Assembly: GCA_019115865.1 (NCBI GenBank) | Contig: DXCT01000090.1 | Location: forward strand, 1 to 44,886 | Reading direction: 5' to 3' | Length of the DNA stretch: 44,886 bases | Source of the DNA: Candidatus Yaniella excrementavium | GTDB lineage: Bacteria > Actinomycetota > Actinomycetes > Actinomycetales > Micrococcaceae | Shown: positions 26,484 through 35,457 of the stretch, one piece after another | Layout of the letters: the number at the start of each line of letters is the position of its first letter | Position numbering within the stretch: position 1 is the stretch's first letter | Program-made: the position numbers and the translations under genes | The notes under the pieces: generated by a model | Database searches by the model: none | The model's input: only the letters and a program-made list of their open reading frames with translations | What the model was told of the DNA's origin: nothing

Positions 26484-29117
26484 TTATCCTCGAGGTCGCG
26501 GATCATCCGGCGCCAGGCCCATACGGGTGTCGTGAATGCGGTGAATGATCTCAATCCCTAGCGCACCCAGCGCTGCGATCCCGACTGCCGCGAGAATAAT
26601 CGGTGTCGGAGGCAAGATGAAGTGGTGGTACCACTGCGACAGCGGGACCACCAGTGATAGAACAAAAACGATATGCAACACAAGCAGCATGCCGACTTTC
26701 TGCCAGTTAAGCGGTCGAGAGATTACATTAAGTAACCACAGGCCAGCCATCGTTAGCGTAATAAACGTCGCGGTTTGGAGTTGCTCCATAACCAGACGAG
26801 CGCCGGGATCTTCCGAAGCATAGGGCAAAACGCCGCTGAAGTTCCCGGCCCAGACACGGGCATACCAGTTGATCCCCCACAAGGCTGCCACCAGTACGAT
26901 GCCGGTTGGCAGAGCGAACTTCAACGCCCGCGATAAGAAACCGGCCACATAGCGTCGTGGATTCGGCATCAACGCGAGGATAAACGAGGCCAGCCCAATG
27001 AACAAGAAGTCGGCTGTCGACATCTGGCGTGGCAGTGCTGGGTACTGCCACGCCAGAAGCGAGAACAGCAAGACAAACAAAAACGCATAGGTGGTCTTGG
27101 CCAGAAACAGGTGGGCCAGACGTTCCATGTTGGCGATGACCTTGCGTCCCTCAGCTAAAACACTGGGCAGTCGGGAGAATTTCGAATCGAGCAGCACCAG
27201 ACGAGAGACCGCCTTGGTGGCTGCTGCTGCATCACCCATAGCGATGCCCAGGTCGGCAGATTTTACGGCCAGAGCGTCATTGACGCCGTCCCCGGTCATG
27301 GCCACCACGTGGTCGCGGTGCTGTAGGGCTTTGACCATTTGTTCTTTTTGGTCTGGTGACACCCGCCCAAAGACCGAGTGTGTATCCATGACGGCCGCCA
27401 TGTCTTCGATGTTGTCTGGAAGATTACGGGCATCGTAACCGGAATCTGGATGGTCCCACCCGATCTGCCGTGCAACTGCGGCCACCGTGTGTGGGGAATC
27501 GCCCGAAATGACTTTCAGCTCGACGCCCTGTTGCTGGAAATATTCCAGCGTCTCGCGAGCATCGCTGCGAACCTTTTCTTCGAAGGTCACTACGACAACG
27601 GGAGACAGGTCACGCGGCAGTGCAGCATGATTACCAAACCAGGGGTGTGTGGCAGAAGCCGAGTCCGATGGCGTGGATGAATGGGCCAACAGCATGGTGC
27701 GTTTGCCAGATATCGCAAGCCGTTCGGCTGACTGGTGCAGTGCAGCCTTTTGCGGGGCATCTACATTGAGGACATCAATGAGTGCTTCTGGTGCGCCCAA
27801 AACCCAGGCCCCGGCTGGCGCTTGGGTGTCTTGGACACTGCCGAAGGCAAATGCTGACCATCGTCGCTCGGAAGCAAACGCAATAGCATCCGTCTGTGGC
27901 AGGGGCGGGGTGTGGGGGAAGGGCTCACGTAGTGCGATTGCGGTGGTATTGGCATTCGGATCGGCGCCGATGTGTCCGAGCACGAGTTTCCAACCGTGGT
28001 CGGTGGCCGTCAGCGGTTTGGCGTTGGAGAATTGCATGACCCCTTCGGTCAGCGTCCCGGTTTTGTCCAAACATACGGTATCGACTCGTGCCAGAATCTC
28101 GACGGCCGGTTGCTCCTGAATCAGCACCTTTTTGCTGCCCAGTGTCAGGGCAGCCACCGCAAACGAGATGGTGGTCATTAGTGCAAGACCCTGGGGAATC
28201 ATGGTGGTAATCCCCGCAATGGTTGCAATCAACGCGGTGTTGAATGTGCCGTCTTCCACGACCTGCTGCCAACCACCAAGCGCTTTGATTTGTCCCCATG
28301 CGACGACGGCAATCAAGGGCACCAAGGCGATCGTGATCCAGCTGGCAACCTTATCGAGGCCACTGCGAAGTTCAGAATGCGCCTTGGTGAACTTCCGTGC
28401 GCGCTTTGTGAGTCGGGCAGCGTGGGAGTCGTGACCGACGCCCGTGATCCGAAAGTATCCGTTGCCGGTGACCACCGAAGTGCCAGATAACACCGTGGCA
28501 CCGGCAGGTTTATAAACTGGGTCGGCCTCTCCGGTCAGCAGCGACTCGTCGATGTCGAGACTCTCGGATGCCAACACCAGACCGTCGGCGGGCACTTGGT
28601 CGCCTGCCCGCAAATAGACGGCATCATCCAGCACAGCATCTTCGATCGAAATCTCAATGTGCTGACCGTTGCGGCGAACCACGATGCCGTCCTGATGCAA
28701 CAGCGCGATCCGGTCCAGTTTCAGTTTGGCAGAATATTCTTGCACAACACCGATCACTACGTTGCAGACACCGGCAATAGCGAATAATAAATCCAACCAA
28801 CGACCCATCACAATAATGCCGACGGCGCACAGAAAGATGACGAGATTGAATAGGGTCAGCAGGTGCGTTCGCAGGATCGTGGCCAATGAGCGTGACGAGT
28901 CCCCGGGCTGTACATTGACCAGGCCTGAATCGGTACGGGTCTGGACTTGTTCGTCACCCAGACCGTGGTGCAGCAGTTCGACGTCGTCGACCATGCCGGG
29001 ATCGTTGACGCCGCGTGCCTGCAAGAGGCTCTTGCGATAGTTCGCAGAGACATCCACGGTGGTGGAGTCTCTGGGTGTATCTGGCGCGTTACGACGCGTC
29101 GGTGTCGAATCGGTCAC
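26484..29117 (-). CDS. ctpE: CtpE-like P-type cation ATPase
   Basis: Membrane ATP-driven cation pump resembling mycobacterial CtpE, which is reported as a calcium transporter. The 877-residue protein has the actuator LLTGEAD (193-199), the M4 segment TMIPQGLALM, the phosphorylation site DKTGTLT (Asp351), the hinge MTGDGVNDALAVKSADLG, and several C-terminal membrane helices. The nucleotide domain is compact, and no N-terminal heavy-metal CxxC motif is present. The start is GTG with GAGGT five bases away. It diverges from the SMR pair. The transported ion cannot be proved from sequence. Confidence 0.87.
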   Translation of the reverse strand: MTDSTPTRRNAPDTPRDSTTVDVSANYRKSLLQARGVNDPGMVDDVELLHHGLGDEQVQTRTDSGLVNVQPGDSSRSLATILRTHLLTLFNLVIFLCAVGIIVMGRWLDLLFAIAGVCNVVIGVVQEYSAKLKLDRIALLHQDGIVVRRNGQHIEISIEDAVLDDAVYLRAGDQVPADGLVLASESLDIDESLLTGEADPVYKPAGATVLSGTSVVTGNGYFRITGVGHDSHAARLTKRARKFTKAHSELRSGLDKVASWITIALVPLIAVVAWGQIKALGGWQQVVEDGTFNTALIATIAGITTMIPQGLALMTTISFAVAALTLGSKKVLIQEQPAVEILARVDTVCLDKTGTLTEGVMQFSNAKPLTATDHGWKLVLGHIGADPNANTTAIALREPFPHTPPLPQTDAIAFASERRWSAFAFGSVQDTQAPAGAWVLGAPEALIDVLNVDAPQKAALHQSAERLAISGKRTMLLAHSSTPSDSASATHPWFGNHAALPRDLSPVVVVTFEEKVRSDARETLEYFQQQGVELKVISGDSPHTVAAVARQIGWDHPDSGYDARNLPDNIEDMAAVMDTHSVFGRVSPDQKEQMVKALQHRDHVVAMTGDGVNDALAVKSADLGIAMGDAAAATKAVSRLVLLDSKFSRLPSVLAEGRKVIANMERLAHLFLAKTTYAFLFVLLFSLLAWQYPALPRQMSTADFLFIGLASFILALMPNPRRYVAGFLSRALKFALPTGIVLVAALWGINWYARVWAGNFSGVLPYASEDPGARLVMEQLQTATFITLTMAGLWLLNVISRPLNWQKVGMLLVLHIVFVLSLVVPLSQWYHHFILPPTPIILAAVGIAALGALGIEIIHRIHDTRMGLAPDDPRPRG

Positions 29118-29278
29118 GTACTACCTCAAATTGACCATCAGTTGTACCTCTTCCAGTATCCTAGCCAGCTTGAGGTTAACCTAACTCGGCACAGCGGTGG
29201 ATTTTTTCTTTCGTCGCATCACGCATCTTGGTACAGTCATCCCAGTGGTGTGCGCCACAGATCGGAGTGCAAACGGCA

Positions 29279-29593
29279 ATGGTGTGGATTGTCTTGACGT
29301 TATCAGGCGTTTTGGAAGCAGTGTGGGCGACCGCGTTGGAAGCCTCCGAGAATTTTAAACATCGAAAACCTACCGCATTATTCTTGGTGTCCTTTACCGT
29401 GAGCCTGGCGATGTTGGGCTATGCCCTCACCGAGCTGCCAGCCGGCACCGCGTATGCGGTGTGGGTGGGTATCGGCGCTGCACTCGTGGTGATCGTCTCG
29501 GTGGTCCGCGGCGAAGAGCGCCTATCGTTGACGAAGTTTGGACTACTGGTCACACTCATCGGCTCGGTGATTGGCTTGCAGGTGATGAGCTAA
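29279..29593 (+). CDS. SMR-family efflux protein, subunit 1 (Gdx/SugE-like)
   Basis: Small multidrug-resistance family protein of 104 residues with four membrane helices. The essential membrane Glu is in SGVLEAVWATALEAS, and the helix-3 GTAYAVWVGIGAA motif is typical of the family. Its stop overlaps the ATG of a second SMR gene in TAATG, so the two probably form a hetero-oligomeric antiporter for guanidinium or quaternary cations. The ATG at 29279 has GGAG about ten bases upstream. I saw no guanidine riboswitch in the short leader. Confidence 0.82.
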   Translation: MVWIVLTLSGVLEAVWATALEASENFKHRKPTALFLVSFTVSLAMLGYALTELPAGTAYAVWVGIGAALVVIVSVVRGEERLSLTKFGLLVTLIGSVIGLQVMS

Positions 29594-29979
29594 TGCCATG
29601 GCTTGTTTTGCTGCTCAGCGCTGTGTTGGAAGCGGTTTGGGCCACCGCGCTGGGAGCCAGTGATGGGCTGACCAGGTTGGGTCCGGCCGTCGTATTTTTG
29701 ATCGCACTCGTTGTGAGCATGATTGGTCTTGGCTATGCGACCAAGACCATCCCCATGAGCACCGCTTATGCGGTGTGGACCGGAACCGGTGCTGCTCTGA
29801 CCGTTGCCTGGAGTATGGTCACCGGTGCCGAACCGGTGACGGTGCTTCGGCTGGTGTTTGTGTTTGGCATTATTGCGTCTGCGGTGGGGCTGAAGCTCAT
29901 CAAGGCTCCACCACCGCCCCAAGAGCAGGAACCAGAACCCGTTGCTGCGGCGGGCCAAGATAAGACAAGCCAGGGTTAA
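29593..29979 (+). CDS. SMR-family efflux protein, subunit 2
   Basis: 128-residue partner of the preceding gene, overlapping it by one base. It has four membrane helices, the conserved Glu in SAVLEAVWATALGAS, the Gdx-like GLTRLGPAV segment, and STAYAVWTGTGAA. A Pro/Glu/Gln-rich cytoplasmic tail of about 25 residues (PPPPQEQEPEPVAAA) is unusual for SMR proteins and differs from subunit 1, suggesting fixed, unequal roles in the pair. Followed by a hairpin terminator. Confidence 0.82.
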   Translation: MPWLVLLLSAVLEAVWATALGASDGLTRLGPAVVFLIALVVSMIGLGYATKTIPMSTAYAVWTGTGAALTVAWSMVTGAEPVTVLRLVFVFGIIASAVGLKLIKAPPPPQEQEPEPVAAAGQDKTSQG

Positions 29980-29981
29980 AC

Positions 29982-30022
29982 AGGGCTGCGGCTGGATGGG
30001 GCACCATGCCAGCCGCAGCCCT
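29982..30022. terminator. Hairpin between convergent SMR pair and purL
   Basis: Perfect 14-bp stem AGGGCTGCGGCTGG/CCAGCCGCAGCCCT with a 13-base loop. T-rich bases follow weakly on both strands, so it probably serves both convergent units. Confidence 0.7.
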
Positions 30023-30036
30023 AAACACTTTGAGCG

Positions 30037-32337
30037 TTAGTTACCGAACCGCTTGGGCAAAGCGGATGCCCAGCCCTCGTGCAGTTCGGCGATGCTGGCG
30101 CTGAAAAGATCTTGGATCTCAAGCGAGTCAGAATCAGCGTCCACGACACCGATTCGCAGTGCCGGATAGCGCCGTGACTCTGCAATACCGCGGAACCGTA
30201 CTTCCTCCGAGAGCGGCACCGCCACGATCGCACGTGCCTGGGATTCAGAGAACAGGGCGGTGAACGCATCAATATTGTCGCGTTCTGTGACGTATTCCAA
30301 ATTAACTCGCACGCCGACACCGGCTTGAAGCACCATATCGGCCAGAGCACCCGCCAGCCCGCCCTCGGACAGATCATGTGCTGCATCCAGCATGTGGGTA
30401 CGAGATGCATTGGCCAGTAACCCTGCCAAACGAGCTTCCTGAGCCAAATCCACTTTCGGAGGGACCCCGCCGAGGTGACCTCGTAGATGCGCAAACTGGG
30501 AGCCATCAAGTTCATCGTAGGTCTCACCCAGCAGGTAGAGTGCTGAGCCGTTGAACGAGGGATGCAATGACGATGGCACCGCGGTGGCCACATCGTCATA
30601 TCGGCCCAGCGTTACGATCATTGGCGTTGGATGAATCGGCGTATCCACGGTCTGGTTATATAAGGACACGTTGCCGCCGGTCACCGGGATGCCCAATGTT
30701 TGGCACGCATCGGCAATACCGCGAGTAGATTCAGCGAACTGCCACATCACGTCCGGGTTCTCGGGGGATCCGAAGTTCAGGCCATCCGAAATACCCAGGG
30801 GAGTCGCACCAGAGGTTGCCACATTGCGGTAGGACTCGGCCACAGCTAATTGAGAGCCCTGGTAAGGGTCCAGATAGACGTAACGCGAGTTGCAGTCGAT
30901 GGCTAAGCCAATACCCATCCCGGTTTCTTCGTCCACGCGAAGCACACCCGAATCATTTGGGGCACCTTGGCGGGTATTGCCACCCACCGAGCTATCGGTT
31001 TGGGAGGTAATCCAGGAACGATCAGCCATATTGGCTGAACTCATGAGTTCGATGACGGCTGCTTTGAGTTCGTCACCTGTGCCGGGCAGATTCGCCGCCG
31101 CAGCTGAGGTCCGGAACGTATCAGACTGCAGCGCATCCTGCGAAGCCGGGCGAGCATAAGGACGCTCATACACTGGGCCATCATCGGCCACGGTCACCGG
31201 GTCAACATCGACGATGCGCTCGCCGTTCCAGTCGATGGTCAACCGGCCTGAATCGTTGACCTCGCCCAACCACGAGTACTCGACACCGTAGTTGTGCATA
31301 ATCTGTTCAAATGCTTCGATGTTGTCGGGGGTCACAACGGCCATCATGCGTTCTTGGGATTCGGCCATCAAAATATCGCCGGCTGATAGCCCTTCATCGC
31401 GCAGTAGCACGTTAGTTAGCTCAATGTGCATGCCACCGTCACCGCCGGCCGCTAGCTCACTGGTGGCACAAGCAATACCTGCTGCACCCAGATCCTGGAT
31501 GCCCTCGACCAATGACTTGGAAAATAATTCGAGGGTTGCTTCGATAATCACGTTTTCCTGCAGGGGATCGCCGGCCTGCACGACCGGAGTATTGGCAGCA
31601 CCTTCGTCATCGAAGGACGCCGAACTCATCGCCGCACCGCCGATACCATCCCCACCGGTCCGAGCTCCGAACAGCACAATCTTGTTACCTGCGCCGGAAG
31701 CTTGCGCCAGGCGAAGATCTTCGTGACGAAGGACGCCAACCGCACCGGCATTGACCAGCGGATTGCCCTGGAATACCGGATCAAAATCCGTCTCGCCAGC
31801 AATATTTGGAACACCAAGAATATTGCCGTAGTGACCAACACCGGCCACCGCACCTTTGACGATCCGAGCGGTATCGGCATGGTCTTCGTGGCCAACGCGC
31901 AATGAATCCAACACGGCAACCGGGCGCGCCCCCATCGAAATGATGTCACGTACTACGCCACCGATACCGGTCGCAGCGCCCTGGAAAGGCTCCAAATATG
32001 AGGGTGAGTTGTGGGATTCAACCTTGAAGGTGACCGCCCAGCCGTCACCCAGATCTACCACCCCGGCGTTCTCGCCCAGACCCACGAGCATATGCTTTTG
32101 CATCTCTTCGGTGGTCTTTTGGCCAAACTGTTTGAGATGTACTTTGGAAGATTTATATGACGTGTGCTCGGACCACATCGACGAGTACATCGCCAACTCG
32201 GCTTCGGTTGGACGACGCCCCACAATCTCGCGAATCCGCTGGTATTCCTGCTCGTTGAGCCCCAGGGCCGCCCACGGCTGATCCAGTTCAGGGGTTCGGG
32301 CCGCGTAGTCGACCGTATCTAGTTGTTGGTTATTCAC
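30037..32337 (-). CDS. purL: Phosphoribosylformylglycinamidine synthase subunit PurL
   Basis: Synthetase subunit of the PurSQL complex, converting FGAR to FGAM in purine biosynthesis. The 766-residue small-type PurL has the N-terminal SMWSEHTSYKSSKVHL, GENAGVVDLGDGWAVTFKVESHNSPS, GAATGIGGVVRDIISMGARP, and the matching second-half repeats (GLNFGSPENPD, GGNVSLYNQT, DLSEGGLAGAL). The GTG at 32337 has GGAG six bases upstream and overlaps purQ by eight bases; an in-frame ATG at 32349 is less well placed. Catalytic regions look intact, in contrast to PurQ. Confidence 0.95.
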   Translation of the reverse strand: MNNQQLDTVDYAARTPELDQPWAALGLNEQEYQRIREIVGRRPTEAELAMYSSMWSEHTSYKSSKVHLKQFGQKTTEEMQKHMLVGLGENAGVVDLGDGWAVTFKVESHNSPSYLEPFQGAATGIGGVVRDIISMGARPVAVLDSLRVGHEDHADTARIVKGAVAGVGHYGNILGVPNIAGETDFDPVFQGNPLVNAGAVGVLRHEDLRLAQASGAGNKIVLFGARTGGDGIGGAAMSSASFDDEGAANTPVVQAGDPLQENVIIEATLELFSKSLVEGIQDLGAAGIACATSELAAGGDGGMHIELTNVLLRDEGLSAGDILMAESQERMMAVVTPDNIEAFEQIMHNYGVEYSWLGEVNDSGRLTIDWNGERIVDVDPVTVADDGPVYERPYARPASQDALQSDTFRTSAAAANLPGTGDELKAAVIELMSSANMADRSWITSQTDSSVGGNTRQGAPNDSGVLRVDEETGMGIGLAIDCNSRYVYLDPYQGSQLAVAESYRNVATSGATPLGISDGLNFGSPENPDVMWQFAESTRGIADACQTLGIPVTGGNVSLYNQTVDTPIHPTPMIVTLGRYDDVATAVPSSLHPSFNGSALYLLGETYDELDGSQFAHLRGHLGGVPPKVDLAQEARLAGLLANASRTHMLDAAHDLSEGGLAGALADMVLQAGVGVRVNLEYVTERDNIDAFTALFSESQARAIVAVPLSEEVRFRGIAESRRYPALRIGVVDADSDSLEIQDLFSASIAELHEGWASALPKRFGN

Positions 32338-33064
32338 TGACAACTCCATTCTTGGCGGCAATAGCAGCTCGCACAACCGAAACAAACAATCCCTGGCCGT
32401 CCACGCCCTGCCCCGGACCATCTGCGTGATCGGTTCCAAAACCGGCTTCAATTGCATATTCTGGGCTGGCCATCAGGCCTAGCACCAGGCCGTTGTGAGA
32501 GCTGATACCGGCGATATTATGCACCGAACCAGCGGCAGACTCGGTCGCTCGGACGACAACGTTGCCCTGTGCTTCCAGCGTTTCGAGTTCTTCTGGCGTT
32601 GCGGTGTACTGCGTGTAAGCCCCTTTGGTCACGAGGCGAATATGTTCACCGGTATCGTAGGCCGAGGTGATGGCCGTGGCGTTGTTTTCAACGACCAAAT
32701 CTACTTCGGTGTGCTCAAAAACCGGAATATCGTTGGCAATGAAACCACCCGGCAGCAGCTCGGCTTCGGTAAGAACCTGGAAACCATTTCCCAGGCCAAT
32801 CAGCGTAAGTTCTTGAGCGTTTACAGCATCTTCTAGGACCCGCATAATTGGTTGGGTGGCGGCTAACGCACCGGCCCGAAGGTAATCGCCGTAGGAAAAA
32901 CCACCTGGAAGGATCACAAGCGGCAGCTCTGCAAGATCAGGAGCCACGGTGGTCTTGGGATGTAGTTTCACCGGTGTGCCGCCGGCGAGTTCAACGGCGC
33001 GAAGCACCGAAGGTGCATCCGTTGCCGCGTCGAACATAACGACGCCGATTTTTGGTGCGCTCAT
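32330..33064 (-). CDS. purQ: PurQ-like subunit with altered glutaminase active site
   Basis: Position in purS-purQ-purL and overall sequence identify the class I glutamine amidotransferase subunit PurQ (244 residues). The oxyanion-region motif VILPGGFSYGDYLRAGA is kept. However, the nucleophile motif G-x-C-NGFQ reads IGLGNGFQ, with Gly92 (GGA codon) where Cys is expected. The PHPE motif reads MASPE, with Ser200 in place of the catalytic His; Glu202 remains. The N-terminal FPGT-like and the GEG/substrate-pocket segments are also diverged. The reading frame is intact, so this is not ordinary pseudogene decay. Glutaminase activity is unlikely; a structural role in the PurSQL complex is possible. 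ATGA overlaps purS. Confidence 0.88.
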   Translation of the reverse strand: MSAPKIGVVMFDAATDAPSVLRAVELAGGTPVKLHPKTTVAPDLAELPLVILPGGFSYGDYLRAGALAATQPIMRVLEDAVNAQELTLIGLGNGFQVLTEAELLPGGFIANDIPVFEHTEVDLVVENNATAITSAYDTGEHIRLVTKGAYTQYTATPEELETLEAQGNVVVRATESAAGSVHNIAGISSHNGLVLGLMASPEYAIEAGFGTDHADGPGQGVDGQGLFVSVVRAAIAAKNGVVSE

Positions 33065-33309
33065 TTAGCTACCTCAACATTGACAATATATTCAGTTGAC
33101 GGGTTCGCCAATAATTCTGCGGCCAAAGCCTTGGCACGATCCAGAATATCTGCGGTGACTTCACCTTCAACGGTGAGTTCAAAACGTTTTCCTTGACGGA
33201 CCTGTGAGAACTCGCGGAACCCTAATTCGGGAAGCCGAGCGTCGATCGCTTTTCCCTGTGGGTCAAGCACTTCAGGCTTGGGCATGACATCAACGACGAT
33301 AGTGGGCAT
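33061..33309 (-). CDS. purS: Phosphoribosylformylglycinamidine synthase subunit PurS
   Basis: Small 82-residue bridging subunit that in other bacteria holds PurQ on PurL and helps ammonia transfer. It shows the typical VDVMPKPEVLDPQGKAI start, the LGF motif followed by VRQGKRFEL, and a final EYIVNVEV strand. ATG at 33309 has AGGAG five bases upstream. First gene of purS-purQ-purL; its stop overlaps the purQ start. Confidence 0.93.
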   Translation of the reverse strand: MPTIVVDVMPKPEVLDPQGKAIDARLPELGFREFSQVRQGKRFELTVEGEVTADILDRAKALAAELLANPSTEYIVNVEVAK

Positions 33310-33410
33310 GATTGCTCCTGATCTGGAATCTACCAATTGGCTCCCTCGATTTTATCGAAAATCCCCGGCCCAGGAACCAATGGGTCTACGACACCAACGA
33401 ACCCGCAATA

Positions 33411-34106
33411 TCAGGCCTGACTCTTCACATAACCGTGTTCATACGCCCAGATCACCGCGTGGATCCGATCCTTGACTTCTAGTTTCATCAGAATATTCGA
33501 AACATGCGTTTTGACGGTTGCTGGCCCGACGAACAGCTCTTCTGCAATCACCGCATTGGATTTTCCTCTGACCAACATTTTTAGGATCTCGTCTTCGCGT
33601 CGCGTGAGGTCAACCTGCAGACTGGGTTGCGGTTCACTGACCGAGGGCGTTTCCGAGGGGACTTCGGAGACAGGTTGTTCAAACATCCGGTCAAGGACCC
33701 GACCGGTCACTTCCGGTGCCAGCAGCGAATCACCGCTGGCCACCACGTTGATGGCATGTATCAGTTCTTCGGGGCCGGCCGTTTTGAGTAGAAACCCGGA
33801 AGCACCCGCGCGAAGCGTTTCAAATAAGAAGTCGTCACGGTTAAACGTCGTCAGTATCAAAATGCCAGCTCGTAACTCCGACGCTGCAAGCGCCCTGGTG
33901 GCCTCAATGCCATCCATCCCCGGCATCTGTACATCCATACAGACCACATCGGGATCTAATGCGCGGGCTTGTTTCAGTGCTTCGTGACCGTTGGAGGCTT
34001 CCCCCACGACTTCGAGACCGGGCTCAGTGGACAGTATGGTGGCCAGACCGGTACGGAGCATGGGCTGATCATCAACGAGCAGGATGCGAATCGCTTGATC
34101 GGACAT
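33411..34106 (-). CDS. NarL/LuxR-family response regulator
   Basis: 231-residue DNA-binding response regulator. The receiver domain has the acidic pair Asp12-Asp13, phosphoacceptor Asp58 in VCMDVQMPG, the Thr in ILTTF and Lys in LLKTAG. A Ser/Pro/Glu-rich linker leads to a C-terminal LuxR helix-turn-helix (LTRREDEILKMLVRGKSNAV, then ATVKTHVSNIL). It lies two bases after the histidine kinase gene, so the two form one operon. The signal and targets are unknown. Confidence 0.92.
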   Translation of the reverse strand: MSDQAIRILLVDDQPMLRTGLATILSTEPGLEVVGEASNGHEALKQARALDPDVVCMDVQMPGMDGIEATRALAASELRAGILILTTFNRDDFLFETLRAGASGFLLKTAGPEELIHAINVVASGDSLLAPEVTGRVLDRMFEQPVSEVPSETPSVSEPQPSLQVDLTRREDEILKMLVRGKSNAVIAEELFVGPATVKTHVSNILMKLEVKDRIHAVIWAYEHGYVKSQA

Positions 34107-34108
34107 CT

Positions 34109-35407
34109 TCAGCTTTCACTCGGCGCGGTGCACGGGACACGAACCACGACTTTCCAACCGTACGGGGTTCGTGGCCCATATTCTAGCGTGCCATCAACGG
34201 CGCGCACACGTTCTTTCATACCTTGGACCCCGGTACCTGTTCCATTGGCATCCGGGTCATAGACTTTCCCATTATCGAGCACCGACAGGGTGATGCCCGA
34301 TGGGTCGTAGTGCAATTGCACTTTTACTTGCACATCCTCACCGGCGTGTTTCCGGGTGTTCGACAATGCTTCCTGTGCCACTCGATACAACGTCAGTTCG
34401 GTGGCCGCCGTGACTTCGGTTGGTTTCCCGCTGATCTCGAAGCTAGCTGACTGGCGTGTAGAGTTTGCTTGTTCAACGAGCTGATGCAGTTGACTCAGAT
34501 CCGGCAGCGGTTCACTTGAACCATCTTGGTCTCGCAGTGTGTAGACCATGGTTTGAAGTTCTTGAACCGCTTGTGATGAGGATGCCTCGATGTGTTCAAG
34601 TTGTTCGATGACTGAGTCCGTGTCCCGGCCGGTTTCGAGTAGCCGTCGAGCCGCCGAGGCATGAACACCCATCACGGTGACGTGGTGTGCTGTGACATCG
34701 TGGAGTTCGCGGGCAATATGTATGCGCTCGGCATGGACCGCGGCGTTTGCCACTTTTTCGTTCGCTGCAGCTAATTCATCGTGGGCTTTTTGTAACTTCC
34801 AGCGTTGTCTGGCGCGATGCCAGGCTTGTCCGCCAAAGTAGCAGGCTGATATGTAGAACGCGCATGACAAAATTACACTGGTGACCAAGAAATATAGAAC
34901 TTCGCTGGTGTCTACGTTCTGCAAGGCTTCTTCGCTGATCTCAGCGGCTTCATCATCCAGTACCACCAGCAATATCGAACCAACGAGCTGAAGGGTGACC
35001 GTAGCGAAACGTACCCAAAAGGCTACCCGCCTATTGGAGACCCAAGCGCCGACCGCGTATATGGTCATGAAGCCCACAAACAGTACGGAGTAGAACTCCG
35101 AAGCCGCGGTCAATGAACCAGCGAAGATCATCGCAGTAAAAACCGTAACAATGATGACGGGGAAGCGCCGATACAGTACCAGTAATGCAGAGATGGCCAG
35201 TGAGAAAACCTGGGCTGTGACGATATCGACGTTGGTGTCTTCTAAGATGGTGGTGAGCCGTAAAGCCTGCAAACTTAAGACCGATACAAACGCGACAACC
35301 ACGGCTAGAATCGTGTCTGTCCGCAACCAGTTGTCTGGCAATTGACGGACAAATTCGGAGTGGCTTGAGGATTCTGAACCGGTGCTGCGGCTACGGGATT
35401 TCAACAT
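34109..35407 (-). CDS. Sensor histidine kinase (HisKA_3 type)
   Basis: 432-residue membrane kinase with about five or six N-terminal membrane helices (residues 30-195), a short coiled region, the dimerisation/phosphoacceptor motif ARELHDVTAHHVTVM with His236, and a C-terminal HATPase domain with ALSNTRKHA (N box) and LDNGKVYDP plus GTGVQGMKERV. No extracellular sensing domain is obvious. ATG at 35407 with GAGG eight bases upstream. Partner of the adjacent NarL-type regulator. Confidence 0.9.
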   Translation of the reverse strand: MLKSRSRSTGSESSSHSEFVRQLPDNWLRTDTILAVVVAFVSVLSLQALRLTTILEDTNVDIVTAQVFSLAISALLVLYRRFPVIIVTVFTAMIFAGSLTAASEFYSVLFVGFMTIYAVGAWVSNRRVAFWVRFATVTLQLVGSILLVVLDDEAAEISEEALQNVDTSEVLYFLVTSVILSCAFYISACYFGGQAWHRARQRWKLQKAHDELAAANEKVANAAVHAERIHIARELHDVTAHHVTVMGVHASAARRLLETGRDTDSVIEQLEHIEASSSQAVQELQTMVYTLRDQDGSSEPLPDLSQLHQLVEQANSTRQSASFEISGKPTEVTAATELTLYRVAQEALSNTRKHAGEDVQVKVQLHYDPSGITLSVLDNGKVYDPDANGTGTGVQGMKERVRAVDGTLEYGPRTPYGWKVVVRVPCTAPSES

Positions 35408-35457
35408 ATAAGGAGCCTCATAGTGTGGAATGGCTTGAGACGTGACTCTAGCCCAGC

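Noticed and set aside
29130-29278. Guanidine riboswitch before the SMR pair
   Set aside because: No paired ACGR-loop hairpins or ykkC core could be made out in the leader.
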